Assembly (NCBI RefSeq): GCF_003026285.1
Contig: NZ_PYOD01000016.1
Span: 34,778-98,777 of the forward strand
Source of the DNA: Photobacterium profundum
GTDB taxonomy: Bacteria > Pseudomonadota > Gammaproteobacteria > Enterobacterales > Vibrionaceae
Reading direction: 5' to 3'
Length of the DNA: 64,000 bases
Part shown: positions 14,963 through 22,776 of the stretch, piece after piece
Layout: the number at the start of each line of letters is the position of its first letter
Numbering within the stretch: the first letter of the stretch is position 1
Program-made: the position numbers and the translations under genes
Notes under the pieces: generated by a model
Database searches by the model: none
Seen by the model: the letters and a program-made list of their open reading frames with translations, nothing else
What the model was told of the DNA's origin: nothing

Positions 14963-17731
14963 ATGGCAACTATCCCAGAAAATCCACTCATCCTAGTTGA
15001 TGGATCGTCTTATCTTTATCGCGCTTATCATGCCGCGCCTAATTTCACTAATTCAGAGGGTGAACCAACAGGCGCTGTATATGGTGTGGTGAACATGCTA
15101 CGCAGTTTATTACGTCAATTTTCGACTGAACACATTGCAGTGATCTTCGATGCTAAAGGCAAGACATTTCGAGATGATATTTATCCGGAATATAAGGCAA
15201 ATCGCCCACCGATGCCCGATGATCTTCGAGGTCAAATTGAGCCATTACATGCAGTGATCAAAGCTATGGGTTTACCGTTGATCGCGATCTCAGGCGTTGA
15301 AGCGGATGATGTGATCGGAACATTGGCAACGCAGGCATCAAAAGCGGGTATGCCAGTACTGATTAGTACTGGTGATAAAGATATGGCACAGCTGGTTGAT
15401 GAAAATGTCACGTTGATCAATACCATGACTGATGTGGTAATGGGTCCTGCTGGGGTTGTAGAGAAGTTTGGGATCGGTCCTGAGTTGATTATTGATTATC
15501 TAGCTCTAATGGGGGATAAAGTTGATAATATTCCTGGAGTGCCAGGGGTCGGAGAAAAAACAGCAAAAGCATTGCTAACAGGTGTTGGTGGTCTTGATGC
15601 TATTTATGACAATTTAGACGCTATTCCTGCACTTGGTTTTCGCGGTTCTAAAACCATGCCTAAAAAGTTGGCCGATAACAAAGAAGCAGCTTATATGTCG
15701 TATGAGCTTGCAACCATCAAATTGGATGTAGAGCTAGACAGTGCACCGCATGAACTGTTGAAGACTGAACCTGATACTGATGAGCTAACCAGTCTATTTG
15801 GTAAACTACAGTTTCGTCGTTGGTTATCTGAAATGCTAGACGGTAGCGACGGTAAAATCGTGGCTGACGAGAAAGCGTCAGAGCCTACAGAAAAGAAAGT
15901 GGTCGCTCCAACGATTGATCGCAGCGGTTACGAAACTATTCTCGATGAAGCGAGCTTTAACTCGTGGTTAGCGACGCTAACTGCAGCAGATGTTGTCGCT
16001 TTTGATACAGAAACTGACGGCCTTGATTACATGACGGCTAATTTAGTTGGTGTATCATTTGCGGTCGAAGAAGGGAAAGCGGCTTACGTGCCCGTTGCGC
16101 ATGATTATCTTGATGCGCCGGAACAGCTTGATCGTGATTGGGTACTTGCTCAGCTAAAACCGTTACTTGAAGATCCCGCTCAAAATAAAGTCGGTCAAAA
16201 CCTAAAATTTGATATGAGCATCTTGGCACGTTACGACATTAATATGCAGGGTATCAAATATGACACCATGCTTGAGTCATACGTGTTCAATAGTGTGGTT
16301 GGTCGCCATGATATGGATAGCCTAGCACTGCGTTACCTAGAACATAAAAATATCAGTTTTGAAGAAGTTGCCGGTAAAGGTAAAAAGCAATTAACGTTTA
16401 ATCAAATTGATTTAGATGTTGCTGGGCCTTATGCTGCTGAAGATGCTGATATTACGCTGCGCTTACATAATTTATTGAACGAAAAAGTTGAATCTGATGA
16501 GCAGCTAAAGTCTGTCTTTGAAGATATTGAAATGCCGCTGGTGCCCGTACTGTCTCGTATTGAGCGTACTGGTGTATTAATCGATAGCATGCTATTGAGT
16601 GCCCAATCGACAGAAATTGCTGCGCGTCTTGATGAATTAGAAACCAAAGCGTACGAAATTGCAGAGCAAGAGTTTAACTTAAGTTCGCCGAAGCAGCTGC
16701 AAGCTATCTTGTTTGAAAAGATGGGTTTACCCATTTTGAAAAAGACCCCGTCTGGTGCGCCTTCGACTAATGAAGAAGTACTTCAAGAACTGGCGTTAGA
16801 TTACCCATTACCGAAGATACTTTTAGAATACCGTGGTTTAGCTAAGCTGAAATCCACCTATACTGATAAGTTACCTAAGATGGTGAATCCGTCGACTGGG
16901 CGAGTACATACTTCATACCATCAAGCGGTAACCGCAACGGGACGTTTATCTTCTAGCGATCCTAACTTACAGAATATTCCGGTCCGTAATGCTGAAGGGC
17001 GTCGTATTCGCCAGGCATTTATTGCCCCTACAGGCTATAAGATACTTGCTGTCGATTACTCGCAAATCGAGTTACGTATTATGGCGCATTTATCGGGTGA
17101 TAAAGCGTTATTAGAAGCCTTTAAACAAGGCAAAGATATTCACGCAGCAACCGCGGCAGAAATTTTAGGTTTACCTATTGAATCAGTCACCACTGAACAA
17201 CGTCGTCGTGCTAAAGCGATTAACTTTGGTTTGATTTATGGCATGAGTGCGTTTGGTCTTGCTAAGCAATTGGGTATGGGACGTAATGAAGCACAAGACT
17301 ATATGAATGTGTATTTTGAACGTTACCCTGGCGTGCTGGAGTATATGGAAAGCACCCGAGTTCATGCGAGTGAGCAAGGATATGTTGAAACCTTGTTTGG
17401 GCGACGTTTGTACTTACCTGATATTAAATCTCGTAATGGTATTCGTCGTAAAGCGGCTGAACGTGCAGCAATCAATGCGCCGATGCAAGGAACTGCTGCT
17501 GATATTATCAAGCGTGCCATGGTATTGGTTGATGAGTGGGTTGAACAACAAGAAACAGGGCGTGTTCGTCTATTAATGCAAGTACATGATGAACTTGTCT
17601 TTGAAGTACAAGAATCTGAGTTAGACGCGGTTTCTGCTGATGTACGTCGCTTAATGGAACTCGCGGCTGAATTAGATGTTCCTCTGATTGCAGATGCAGG
17701 GGCTGGTAACAACTGGGATGAGGCGCACTAG
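14963..17731 (+). CDS. polA: DNA polymerase I
   Basis: 922 aa from ATG 14963 (MATIPENPLILVDGSSYLYRAYHAAP); an in-frame ATG 45 bp earlier is not supported by homology. Three domains: 5'-3' nuclease (1 to about 290; GDKDMAQLV, GDKVDNIPGVPGVGEKTA), 3'-5' exonuclease (about 330-520; VAFDTETDGLDYMT keeps the catalytic Asp and Glu, so proofreading should be active), and the polymerase domain with TATGRLSSSDPNLQNIPVR, VDYSQIELRIMAHLSGD, INFGLIYGMSAFGLA and MQVHDELVFEV. It removes RNA primers and fills repair gaps. Followed by a terminator and Spot 42, as in E. coli. Confidence 0.98.
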   Translation: MATIPENPLILVDGSSYLYRAYHAAPNFTNSEGEPTGAVYGVVNMLRSLLRQFSTEHIAVIFDAKGKTFRDDIYPEYKANRPPMPDDLRGQIEPLHAVIKAMGLPLIAISGVEADDVIGTLATQASKAGMPVLISTGDKDMAQLVDENVTLINTMTDVVMGPAGVVEKFGIGPELIIDYLALMGDKVDNIPGVPGVGEKTAKALLTGVGGLDAIYDNLDAIPALGFRGSKTMPKKLADNKEAAYMSYELATIKLDVELDSAPHELLKTEPDTDELTSLFGKLQFRRWLSEMLDGSDGKIVADEKASEPTEKKVVAPTIDRSGYETILDEASFNSWLATLTAADVVAFDTETDGLDYMTANLVGVSFAVEEGKAAYVPVAHDYLDAPEQLDRDWVLAQLKPLLEDPAQNKVGQNLKFDMSILARYDINMQGIKYDTMLESYVFNSVVGRHDMDSLALRYLEHKNISFEEVAGKGKKQLTFNQIDLDVAGPYAAEDADITLRLHNLLNEKVESDEQLKSVFEDIEMPLVPVLSRIERTGVLIDSMLLSAQSTEIAARLDELETKAYEIAEQEFNLSSPKQLQAILFEKMGLPILKKTPSGAPSTNEEVLQELALDYPLPKILLEYRGLAKLKSTYTDKLPKMVNPSTGRVHTSYHQAVTATGRLSSSDPNLQNIPVRNAEGRRIRQAFIAPTGYKILAVDYSQIELRIMAHLSGDKALLEAFKQGKDIHAATAAEILGLPIESVTTEQRRRAKAINFGLIYGMSAFGLAKQLGMGRNEAQDYMNVYFERYPGVLEYMESTRVHASEQGYVETLFGRRLYLPDIKSRNGIRRKAAERAAINAPMQGTAADIIKRAMVLVDEWVEQQETGRVRLLMQVHDELVFEVQESELDAVSADVRRLMELAAELDVPLIADAGAGNNWDEAH

Positions 17732-17768
17732 CGTTTTTACTCCCTTTTAGTTGTGATACAACGATGAG

Positions 17769-17795
17769 AGTCAGCCTAGTGCTGGCTTTTTTTTT
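17769..17795 (+). terminator. polA terminator
   Basis: GTCAGC-CTAGT-GCTGGC stem followed by nine Ts, 38 bases after the polA stop. Confidence 0.8.
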
Positions 17796-17908
17796 AATGA
17801 TTAATTAAACGTTATTAAAAATCATTATTAAAATTTAGTTACCAAATCATGAAAAAAAACTACAACTTTCACTTTTCTTATCTGCTCAATTGATATACAG
17901 TTAATGAC

Positions 17909-18010
17909 GTAGGGTACAGAGGTAAGATGTTCTATCTTTCAGACCTTTTGTTTCACGTTATTGGATTTGGCTGATTCAGCCGCCCTGGTCGATTGACCAG
18001 GGCGTTTTTT
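17909..18010 (+). ncRNA. spf: Spot 42 small RNA
   Basis: The 5' half is nearly identical to E. coli Spot 42: GTAGGGTACAGAGGTAAGAT, then GTTCTATCTTTCAGACCTTT, TTCACGTTATTGGATTTGGC and the terminal hairpin CGCCCTGGTC-GATT-GACCAGGGCG with a T-run. About 102 nt. TACAGT (17896-17901) is a plausible -10. Spot 42 is an Hfq-dependent RNA that reinforces catabolite repression; in E. coli it is repressed by CRP-cAMP. The position between polA and engB is conserved. I saw no clear CRP site in the short upstream stretch. Confidence 0.96.
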
Positions 18011-18280
18011 CTTCTAAGCTACTATAAACCCTCATATCTTGTTTCTCATCTTTTTGTATATCCTCACACAAATGCTTTACTGCTTGTTGTTTATCTTTTT
18101 ATACCTATTGGCTGTACTAAAAATAATCGAATAATATAAAGTGAACTATTATTCACACTAATTGTTAAAATTATCTTTTAAATTAGAGCGTTAAATTTAG
18201 TTGGCAAAAATTGCTTTTATTTTTAGAATTTGTAGCACATACAATTTAGAGTAATTACTTTAAAAAAGATTTAGAGCAGG

Positions 18281-18391
18281 TATAATGGGTATAGCTTCTT
18301 GTTCATATTTGTTATTGTTTACGGGCTTTATGCTAATAAACTTGTACATTCATGAAATAACCATCCTTTTTATTGAGGGTGGTTTTTTTTT
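18281..18391 (+). ncRNA. Candidate small RNA A between spf and engB
   Basis: A perfect TATAAT (18281-18286) with a weak TTTAAA -35 is followed about 70 bases later by a clean intrinsic terminator, AACCATCC-loop-GGGTGGTT plus eight or more Ts (18359-18391). The predicted transcript is about 95 nt, from about 18293. It has no ORF with a ribosome-binding site. I do not recognise the sequence as a named RNA. Expression needs testing. Confidence 0.5.
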
Positions 18392-18450
18392 GCCTACTTG
18401 TCACTACTGTAATTAAATTCCGAAATAAATACGTGGACGTGATATTAGTG

Positions 18451-18472
18451 ATTCTTAATTCTCATTAAGAAT
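18451..18472. repeat. Perfect inverted repeat in the spf-engB gap
   Basis: ATTCTTAAT-TCTC-ATTAAGAAT is a nine-pair perfect hairpin or operator-like palindrome with no T-run. It lies upstream of candidate RNA B and might be a regulator-binding site. Confidence 0.4.
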
Positions 18473-18570
18473 AATGATTGAGCAAAGCCTATAGTCAGAG
18501 AGGATGTGGTGAAAAGGTGCTATTGATGGCAGTTATTGCGTTTATATTTGTGATGAAAAAACGCACAAAA

Positions 18571-18579
18571 TGTGGATAA
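18571..18579 (-). promoter_or_regulatory. Isolated consensus DnaA box
   Basis: TGTGGATAA is the exact reverse complement of TTATCCACA. A single high-affinity-type site in the noncoding interval between the two candidate sRNAs; its significance is unknown. Confidence 0.45.
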
Positions 18580-18624
18580 AGAACTTGCGTTGAGTTAGGA
18601 AATCATTGATGCTTTCTGGATAAA

Positions 18625-18680
18625 TATAAAAAAACTCCTATTTCTCTCCCGTTGCCCCACCAGAAGGTGGGGAATTTTTA
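18625..18680 (+). ncRNA. Candidate small RNA B upstream of engB terminus
   Basis: A very stable terminator, CCCCACC-AGAA-GGTGGGG followed by AATTTTTA (18655-18680), lies in the middle of the interval and faces engB, so it is not the terminator of any neighbouring gene on its strand. It is immediately preceded by an A-rich then CU-rich unstructured stretch. A short RNA of about 50-60 nt ending here is likely. Its position, about 600 nt past Spot 42, fits the sRNA reported as VSsrna24 in Aliivibrio salmonicida (recalled location, not a sequence match). The 5' end is uncertain. Confidence 0.5.
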
Positions 18681-18704
18681 TGGCTCCTTCCTTAGAGCCA
18701 TAAA
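18677..18704. repeat. Second hairpin adjoining candidate RNA B
   Basis: TTTATGGCTC-CTTCCTTA-GAGCCATAAA, a perfect ten-pair inverted repeat abutting the preceding terminator and 39 bases beyond the engB stop. It may protect or end the engB transcript, though no T-run follows on the minus strand. Confidence 0.45.
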
Positions 18705-18742
18705 CAGACGTCGTGCTCTATTAACGAGTAATATTTACTCGA

Positions 18743-19429
18743 TTAATCATTGCTTTTGTCTGATAACGTATCACTAGTGTATGTCTCGCCATTTTCAGCC
18801 GCGGCAAGCATTAGTTGGCGCTCTAGTTCTGGTCCAAACCATGTATCTAGTTTACGACGAACTTGATCAAGTCCAATTCCCTTCAATGAAGAAAACAGCT
18901 CAATTTGTACATCACCACCAAAAGACTTTGATGACTCACGTACTTTTAGTAATTGTGCTTTACGTGCGCCGCTTTTCATTTTGTCGGCTTTCGTTAAGAG
19001 CACCAATACTGGAAGGCGGCTTTCAATCGCCCAGAAAATCATTTGCTGGTCGAGATCTTTCATTGGGTGGCGAATATCCATTAATACCACCAAGCCTTTT
19101 AGGCACTCACGCTTTTGCAGGTATTCACCTAGCGCTTTCTGCCATTTAATCTTCAATTCTAGTGGTACTTGAGCAAAGCCATAACCCGGTAAGTCGATTA
19201 GGTTACAACCTTGAGTTACTTCGAACATGTTAATTAATTGTGTACGACCTGGTGTTTTAGAGGTACGCGCTAGACCTTTTTGATCTGTAATGCGGTTAAG
19301 TGCACTTGACTTACCTGCATTGGAGCGGCCAGCAAATGCGATCTCAACGCCTGTGTCTTGTGGCAAGTGACGAATATCAGGTGCACTTGTGATGAATCCG
19401 GTATTTCTGTAGTTGAGAGGTTGATTCAC
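18743..19429 (-). CDS. engB: Ribosome-biogenesis GTPase EngB (YihA/YsxC)
   Basis: 228 aa from GTG 19427-19429, chosen because ACGGAG lies eight bases upstream and VNQPLNYRNTGFITSAPDIR aligns with the E. coli start region; the longer ORF adds 23 unlikely residues. The G motifs are intact: GRSNAGKSS (P-loop), a conserved Thr in TSKTPGRTQ, DLPGYGFA (G3) and TKADK (G4). Required for assembly of the 50S subunit. Divergent from the cytochrome c4 gene. Confidence 0.96.
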   Translation of the reverse strand: MNQPLNYRNTGFITSAPDIRHLPQDTGVEIAFAGRSNAGKSSALNRITDQKGLARTSKTPGRTQLINMFEVTQGCNLIDLPGYGFAQVPLELKIKWQKALGEYLQKRECLKGLVVLMDIRHPMKDLDQQMIFWAIESRLPVLVLLTKADKMKSGARKAQLLKVRESSKSFGGDVQIELFSSLKGIGLDQVRRKLDTWFGPELERQLMLAAAENGETYTSDTLSDKSND

Positions 19430-19587
19430 TGTTAACTCCGTCAAGTCTTCATGTAGTAGACTGATTACTTTTATGTAAAATTGTGTAAAATGTACCAAAA
19501 CCGTGCTTGGTTTGTGGTCGCATTGTATACCATGTAACTGAGCATTACTTGTGGTACTGGAAGCTCTATAATTATAAACGGAATGTC

Positions 19588-20205
19588 ATGAAGAAATTAG
19601 CACTTATATTGGCTCTTCTTGCCAGTTGCTCAGTCTGGGCTCAAGGAGACGCAGAAGCTGGAAAAGCAAAAGCTGCAACATGCGCAGCTTGCCATGGCGC
19701 AGATGGTAATAGCATTATGGCGCAATATCCTAAAATTGCAGGACAACACCCTGGTTATATCGAAAAACAACTTAAAGAATTTAAGTTAGCAATGACCACA
19801 GGTGGCACACAAGGACGTAATGATCCTGTTATGGGAGGCATGGTAATGGCATTGTCTGAAGAAGATATGTCTGACCTTGCTGCTTATTTCTCTTCATTAC
19901 CTATCTCTGAAAACGTTACGCCAGAATCTTCAATTGAAGTGGGTAAGCAGTTGTATAACGTAGGTGATGCTGAACGCGGTATTGCTTCATGTACTGCTTG
20001 TCATGGCCCTCGAGGTAACGGTACTAGCCTATCAGGATTCCCTAAAATCTCTGGTCAAAATGCTGAGTACATTAAGTTGCAGCTTGAGAAGTTCCGCTCT
20101 GCTCAGCGTAACAACGATATGAACTCTATGATGCGTTCAGTCGCGGCAAAACTATCAGATGACGAAATCACTTCATTATCTCAATATGTTGGTGGTTTAC
20201 ACTAA
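19588..20205 (+). CDS. Cytochrome c4 (diheme)
   Basis: 205 aa from ATG 19588 (MKKLALILALLASCSVWAQG), with a GGA-type Shine-Dalgarno; the ORF extends upstream without support. The Sec signal peptide ends near AQG. Two c-type heme sites, CAACH (32-36) and CTACH (135-139), lie in two repeated domains, each with a KIAGQ/KISGQ segment and an EY/GYI.KQL..F pattern; methionines such as M82 or M85 could be axial ligands. Periplasmic electron carrier feeding terminal oxidases. Its placement between engB and yihI is typical of vibrios and pseudomonads and is absent in E. coli. Confidence 0.95.
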   Translation: MKKLALILALLASCSVWAQGDAEAGKAKAATCAACHGADGNSIMAQYPKIAGQHPGYIEKQLKEFKLAMTTGGTQGRNDPVMGGMVMALSEEDMSDLAAYFSSLPISENVTPESSIEVGKQLYNVGDAERGIASCTACHGPRGNGTSLSGFPKISGQNAEYIKLQLEKFRSAQRNNDMNSMMRSVAAKLSDDEITSLSQYVGGLH

Positions 20206-20232
20206 GTACTCTTATTCCAGTATTGATCAATG

Positions 20233-20263
20233 AAAAGGCAGCTTTGGCTGCCTTTTTCTTTTT
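20233..20263 (+). terminator. Cytochrome c4 terminator
   Basis: AAAAGGCAGC-TTTG-GCTGCCTTTTTCTTTTT: a strong six-pair GC stem with a T-run. Confidence 0.88.
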
Positions 20264-20369
20264 AGCTTCTTTATAGAGGTAAAGTCAGTAGACCGTATAT
20301 GTGAAAACTGCAAGTTAGTGACGGAAATTCATTGTTTTTAGTCTTTGAATCGTAAAATGCTGAGAGGCG

Positions 20370-20387
20370 TGTGCGAGATCCGCTATT
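20370..20387 (+). promoter_or_regulatory. Possible VarA/UvrY-GacA box upstream of the Csr RNA
   Basis: TGTGCGAGATCCGCTATT shares 11 of 18 positions, including the AGATC centre, with the E. coli-type site TGTAAGAGATCGCTTACA. It lies about 160 bp before the predicted start of the Csr RNA, a typical distance for response-regulator sites of this family. Confidence 0.45.
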
Positions 20388-20500
20388 CGTGATAGCCCAT
20401 CTAGATGATAAAGACGGTGGGTTTGAATGACTATTTCAAAAGTATCAGGTAGTTAGTTCTATTGAAATAATATTACAAAAAAATGCTAAGAGCTGGCTTG

Positions 20501-20528
20501 TTGAATGAATCCTGAATGGGCGTAAAGT
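20501..20528 (+). promoter_or_regulatory. Csr RNA promoter
   Basis: -35 TTGAAT (20501-20506), a 16-bp spacer and -10 TAAAGT (20523-20528), followed seven bases later by GTCGATAGGG, which resembles the E. coli csrB 5' end GTCGACAGGG. Confidence 0.6.
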
Positions 20529-20535
20529 ATGCCTT

Positions 20536-20994
20536 GTCGATAGGGAATACGACGAAGGATTGGGAAGCGCTAGGATGGCATGAGCAAGAGGCTCGAAGGA
20601 TACACAGGATGTCTGGCGAGGAAGCCGGGTAGTTCGCAAGATGCGTAGGATTGTCATGGTTGACACTTACGGAAAAGATTTTTGTTGATACACAGCAGAA
20701 AATAGGTGCATAACGGATTATGTACCCACATGGATGGTGACATTGGTTATCAGGAAGATAACGTGCTTAATGGATAGCCAGTTTAGGATGAACTGTTTTA
20801 ACATGGATTGTAGCAAGGAAGACGAAAATTCATCAGGATGATGAAGAACAACAACGTCTTGCAAGGAAAGCACAAATAACAAACGGATTATTGTCTAACC
20901 AGATCTTTACAGCTGGTTATGGGCAGACTAGACAGGATTTAGCCATATTATGGCAACCTTATAGAGCGACAGGTTTATACCTGTCGCTTTTTTC
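20536..20994 (+). ncRNA. csrC: CsrB/CsrC-family CsrA-sequestering RNA
   Basis: A noncoding stretch of about 460 nt with roughly 20 GGA motifs, many as AGGAT, AGGAA or ACGGA and several in hairpin loops (for example CATCAGGATGATG and ACACAGGATGT). The 5' end resembles csrB, and it ends in a strong terminator. This is the hallmark of RNAs that titrate CsrA dimers and so control carbon storage, motility and virulence. The position between engB and yihI corresponds to E. coli csrC. Vibrionaceae usually carry several copies, so the letter is positional. No protein is supported here; the opposite-strand ORF at 20445-20666 is an artefact. Confidence 0.93.
20965..20994 (+). terminator. Csr RNA terminator
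   Basis: AGCGACAGG-TTTATA-CCTGTCGCT followed by TTTTTC: a nine-pair perfect stem. Confidence 0.92.
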
Positions 20995-21590
20995 TTTATT
21001 AGCTTTCTGTTATGTTTCGCCTTCATTTTTCGATGGCTAAGCAATGCAGACATTTCTGCTATGCAATGACCTCTCGGTCAGTGAAATTAAAAATCATTTA
21101 TAATCAACATGAAACTGTCTAAACAATGACGGCTATTCTTATTGTTATTAGCACGTAGTGTTTCTTTTTCGACGTACTGATAAAGCCAGAAGCCGATAGA
21201 TTGGTATTCGGTTATACCCCTGATCTTACATTCTCCATAATGTTGGTCGATATAGGGTATAATGTGGCGATATATGACTCATATTTTGCTCATGAACCTA
21301 AAGTATTAGTAAGGCATGAAGCTTTACTATTGGTACGGAAGCGATTGAACATTTTATACGCCTGCAAAGGAATGGGGGCTGCTACTTAGCATAATACACA
21401 CTAGCAGAAAGCTAGAATGAATGACTAAGCTGGCAATAGATGCAGATGCCTTTGCGCAATAGCATTACAAATACGATCCAACTTACATGCACTTTTTCAG
21501 CCAAAATACCGTTTATTCTTTAGTAAACAGTAATGGCTCGGAAGTTGATTTTGTTGGTAATGATATGATTTTGCTGAGGAAGACCCAGTA
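20995..21590. other. Unassigned interval between the Csr RNA and yihI
   Basis: About 600 bp. An open frame of 62 codons (21201-21389) lacks a Shine-Dalgarno and recognisable features, so it is not called. The last 120 bp must carry the yihI promoter, and GAGGAAGA just before 21591 is its Shine-Dalgarno. No further RNA hallmarks were seen. Confidence 0.4.
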
Positions 21591-22133
21591 ATGACCCGTA
21601 AAAAAAGAAGTCGCAGTGTAGGATCAGAAGGTCCTGCAGTGTACCGCGAGAAATCAACAACACAGGTTGATGTTGAAGCACGCAAAAGCCAGAAAGATAA
21701 AAAACGTAAAGGTTTGAAGTCTGGTAACCGTAACGCAGAAGCTTTGGATCCAAAGCATTACGCGAACGGTCAAAAGAAAGACCCACGTTTAGGCAGTAAG
21801 AAACCGATCCCATTAGTGATTGAGAAAAAACCAACTACCAAGAAAGAGCGTCGCTTAAGCGCCGAACAAGAATTGGATATGTTGGAAAATGATGCACAAC
21901 TAATGGTGTTATTAGATCGTATTGAAGCGGGCGAGAAGCTAGGTGCTGGTTTACAGAAGCAAGTGGATCAAAAGCTAGACCGTATCGAGCATCTAATGGG
22001 CCGTTTAGGCTTACTTGAAGTTGAAGAGCCAGAAGTCACCGAAGAAGCACCTGTACGTAAAGGCGCTAAAACCGATGAAGATTTACTTGATCAGTTTGAA
22101 AATATGGATCTAGATTCTTTCGGTAAGGAGTAA
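21591..22133 (+). CDS. yihI: Der GTPase-activating protein YihI
   Basis: 180 aa. The strongly basic N-terminal half (MTRKKRSRSVGSEGPAVYRE, then runs of K/R through GLKSGNRN and LGSKKPIPL) and acidic C-terminal half (ELDMLENDAQLMVLLDRIEAGE and an EDLLDQFENMDLD tail) are characteristic. YihI stimulates the GTPase Der (EngA) and tunes 50S ribosome assembly. A good Shine-Dalgarno, GAGGAAGA, precedes it. The DUF2489 gene starts three bases after its stop, so the two form an operon. Confidence 0.94.
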   Translation: MTRKKRSRSVGSEGPAVYREKSTTQVDVEARKSQKDKKRKGLKSGNRNAEALDPKHYANGQKKDPRLGSKKPIPLVIEKKPTTKKERRLSAEQELDMLENDAQLMVLLDRIEAGEKLGAGLQKQVDQKLDRIEHLMGRLGLLEVEEPEVTEEAPVRKGAKTDEDLLDQFENMDLDSFGKE

Positions 22134-22136
22134 CCG

Positions 22137-22616
22137 TTGCAGGATATGACGCTTTGGTTAGGCTTGGGCGGCAGTATTATTGTCGCGCTAGCTATATATG
22201 CTGGCTATTTGTTGTTTAAGGTATATCAGCAACATCAACACCATAAAGCTTTCTTGAAGCGTGCTGCGCTTCAGCAAGCAGAGCAAATAAAAACGCGTAA
22301 TACCAATATTATGGATAGCGTATTTATTATTGCTGATGCCGGAAAACAAGAACAATGTGACATGTCAGAAGTAACCATTCGTTTATATAAACTGATGGAA
22401 GTATTACAAGCTGAACAACACATTGATTTTGCCAGCAAGTTCCCAGCGATGTTTGAGCTTTATCATGTTGTAAAAGACATGCCACGTGGTGATGCCCGTA
22501 ATATGATTCAAAAGAAAGAGCGAATGAAGCTCGATCTAGAACGTATGAAAGCAGAAGCGCGACTACAAGATACCATTAAGTTAGAGCTCGACGATATCCT
22601 GTCAATGAAACCATAA
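22137..22616 (+). CDS. DUF2489 family membrane-anchored protein
   Basis: 159 aa, starting at TTG 22137, which has AAGGAG six bases upstream. The ATG at 22146 would be too far from it. One N-terminal transmembrane segment (LWLGLGGSIIVALAIYAGYLLF) is followed by a charged, helical cytoplasmic part (KVYQQHQHHKAFLKRAALQQ... RMKLDLERMKAEARLQDTIKLELDDI). DUF2489 proteins sit next to yihI in vibrios; the function is unknown. Predicted inner-membrane anchor with a coiled-coil-like C-terminus. Confidence 0.8.
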   Translation: MQDMTLWLGLGGSIIVALAIYAGYLLFKVYQQHQHHKAFLKRAALQQAEQIKTRNTNIMDSVFIIADAGKQEQCDMSEVTIRLYKLMEVLQAEQHIDFASKFPAMFELYHVVKDMPRGDARNMIQKKERMKLDLERMKAEARLQDTIKLELDDILSMKP

Positions 22617-22648
22617 TGGGTAGCGAGTCTACCTATTATTGAGTACTC

Positions 22649-22682
22649 ACCATCTAGGTCATTTGATCTAGGTGGTATTTTC
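22649..22682 (+). terminator. yihI-DUF2489 operon terminator
   Basis: ACCATCTAGGTC-ATTT-GATCTAGGTGGT: a twelve-pair stem with two G-U pairs, followed by ATTTTCC. The short T-run makes it a moderate terminator. Confidence 0.6.
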
Positions 22683-22776
22683 CTCGACCAAGAACTAGTA
22701 AGTGTTCTACATCTTTCTTGAGTGTGGCACACTGAACATCGAATTTATTCCCCCTTACAAATAGTGGAAGTACGTC

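Noticed and set aside
20445..20666. 73-codon minus-strand ORF near the Csr RNA
   Set aside because: Overlaps the promoter and 5' part of a clear noncoding RNA; composition reflects GGA repeats read backwards.
20536..20960. Repeated AGGA units considered as a CRISPR or tandem repeat array
   Set aside because: Motifs are short and unevenly spaced, lie in hairpin loops, and end at an intrinsic terminator; this fits a CsrA-binding RNA.
21201..21389. 62-codon plus-strand ORF upstream of yihI
   Set aside because: No ribosome-binding site, no recognisable domain, unusual composition; not enough support.
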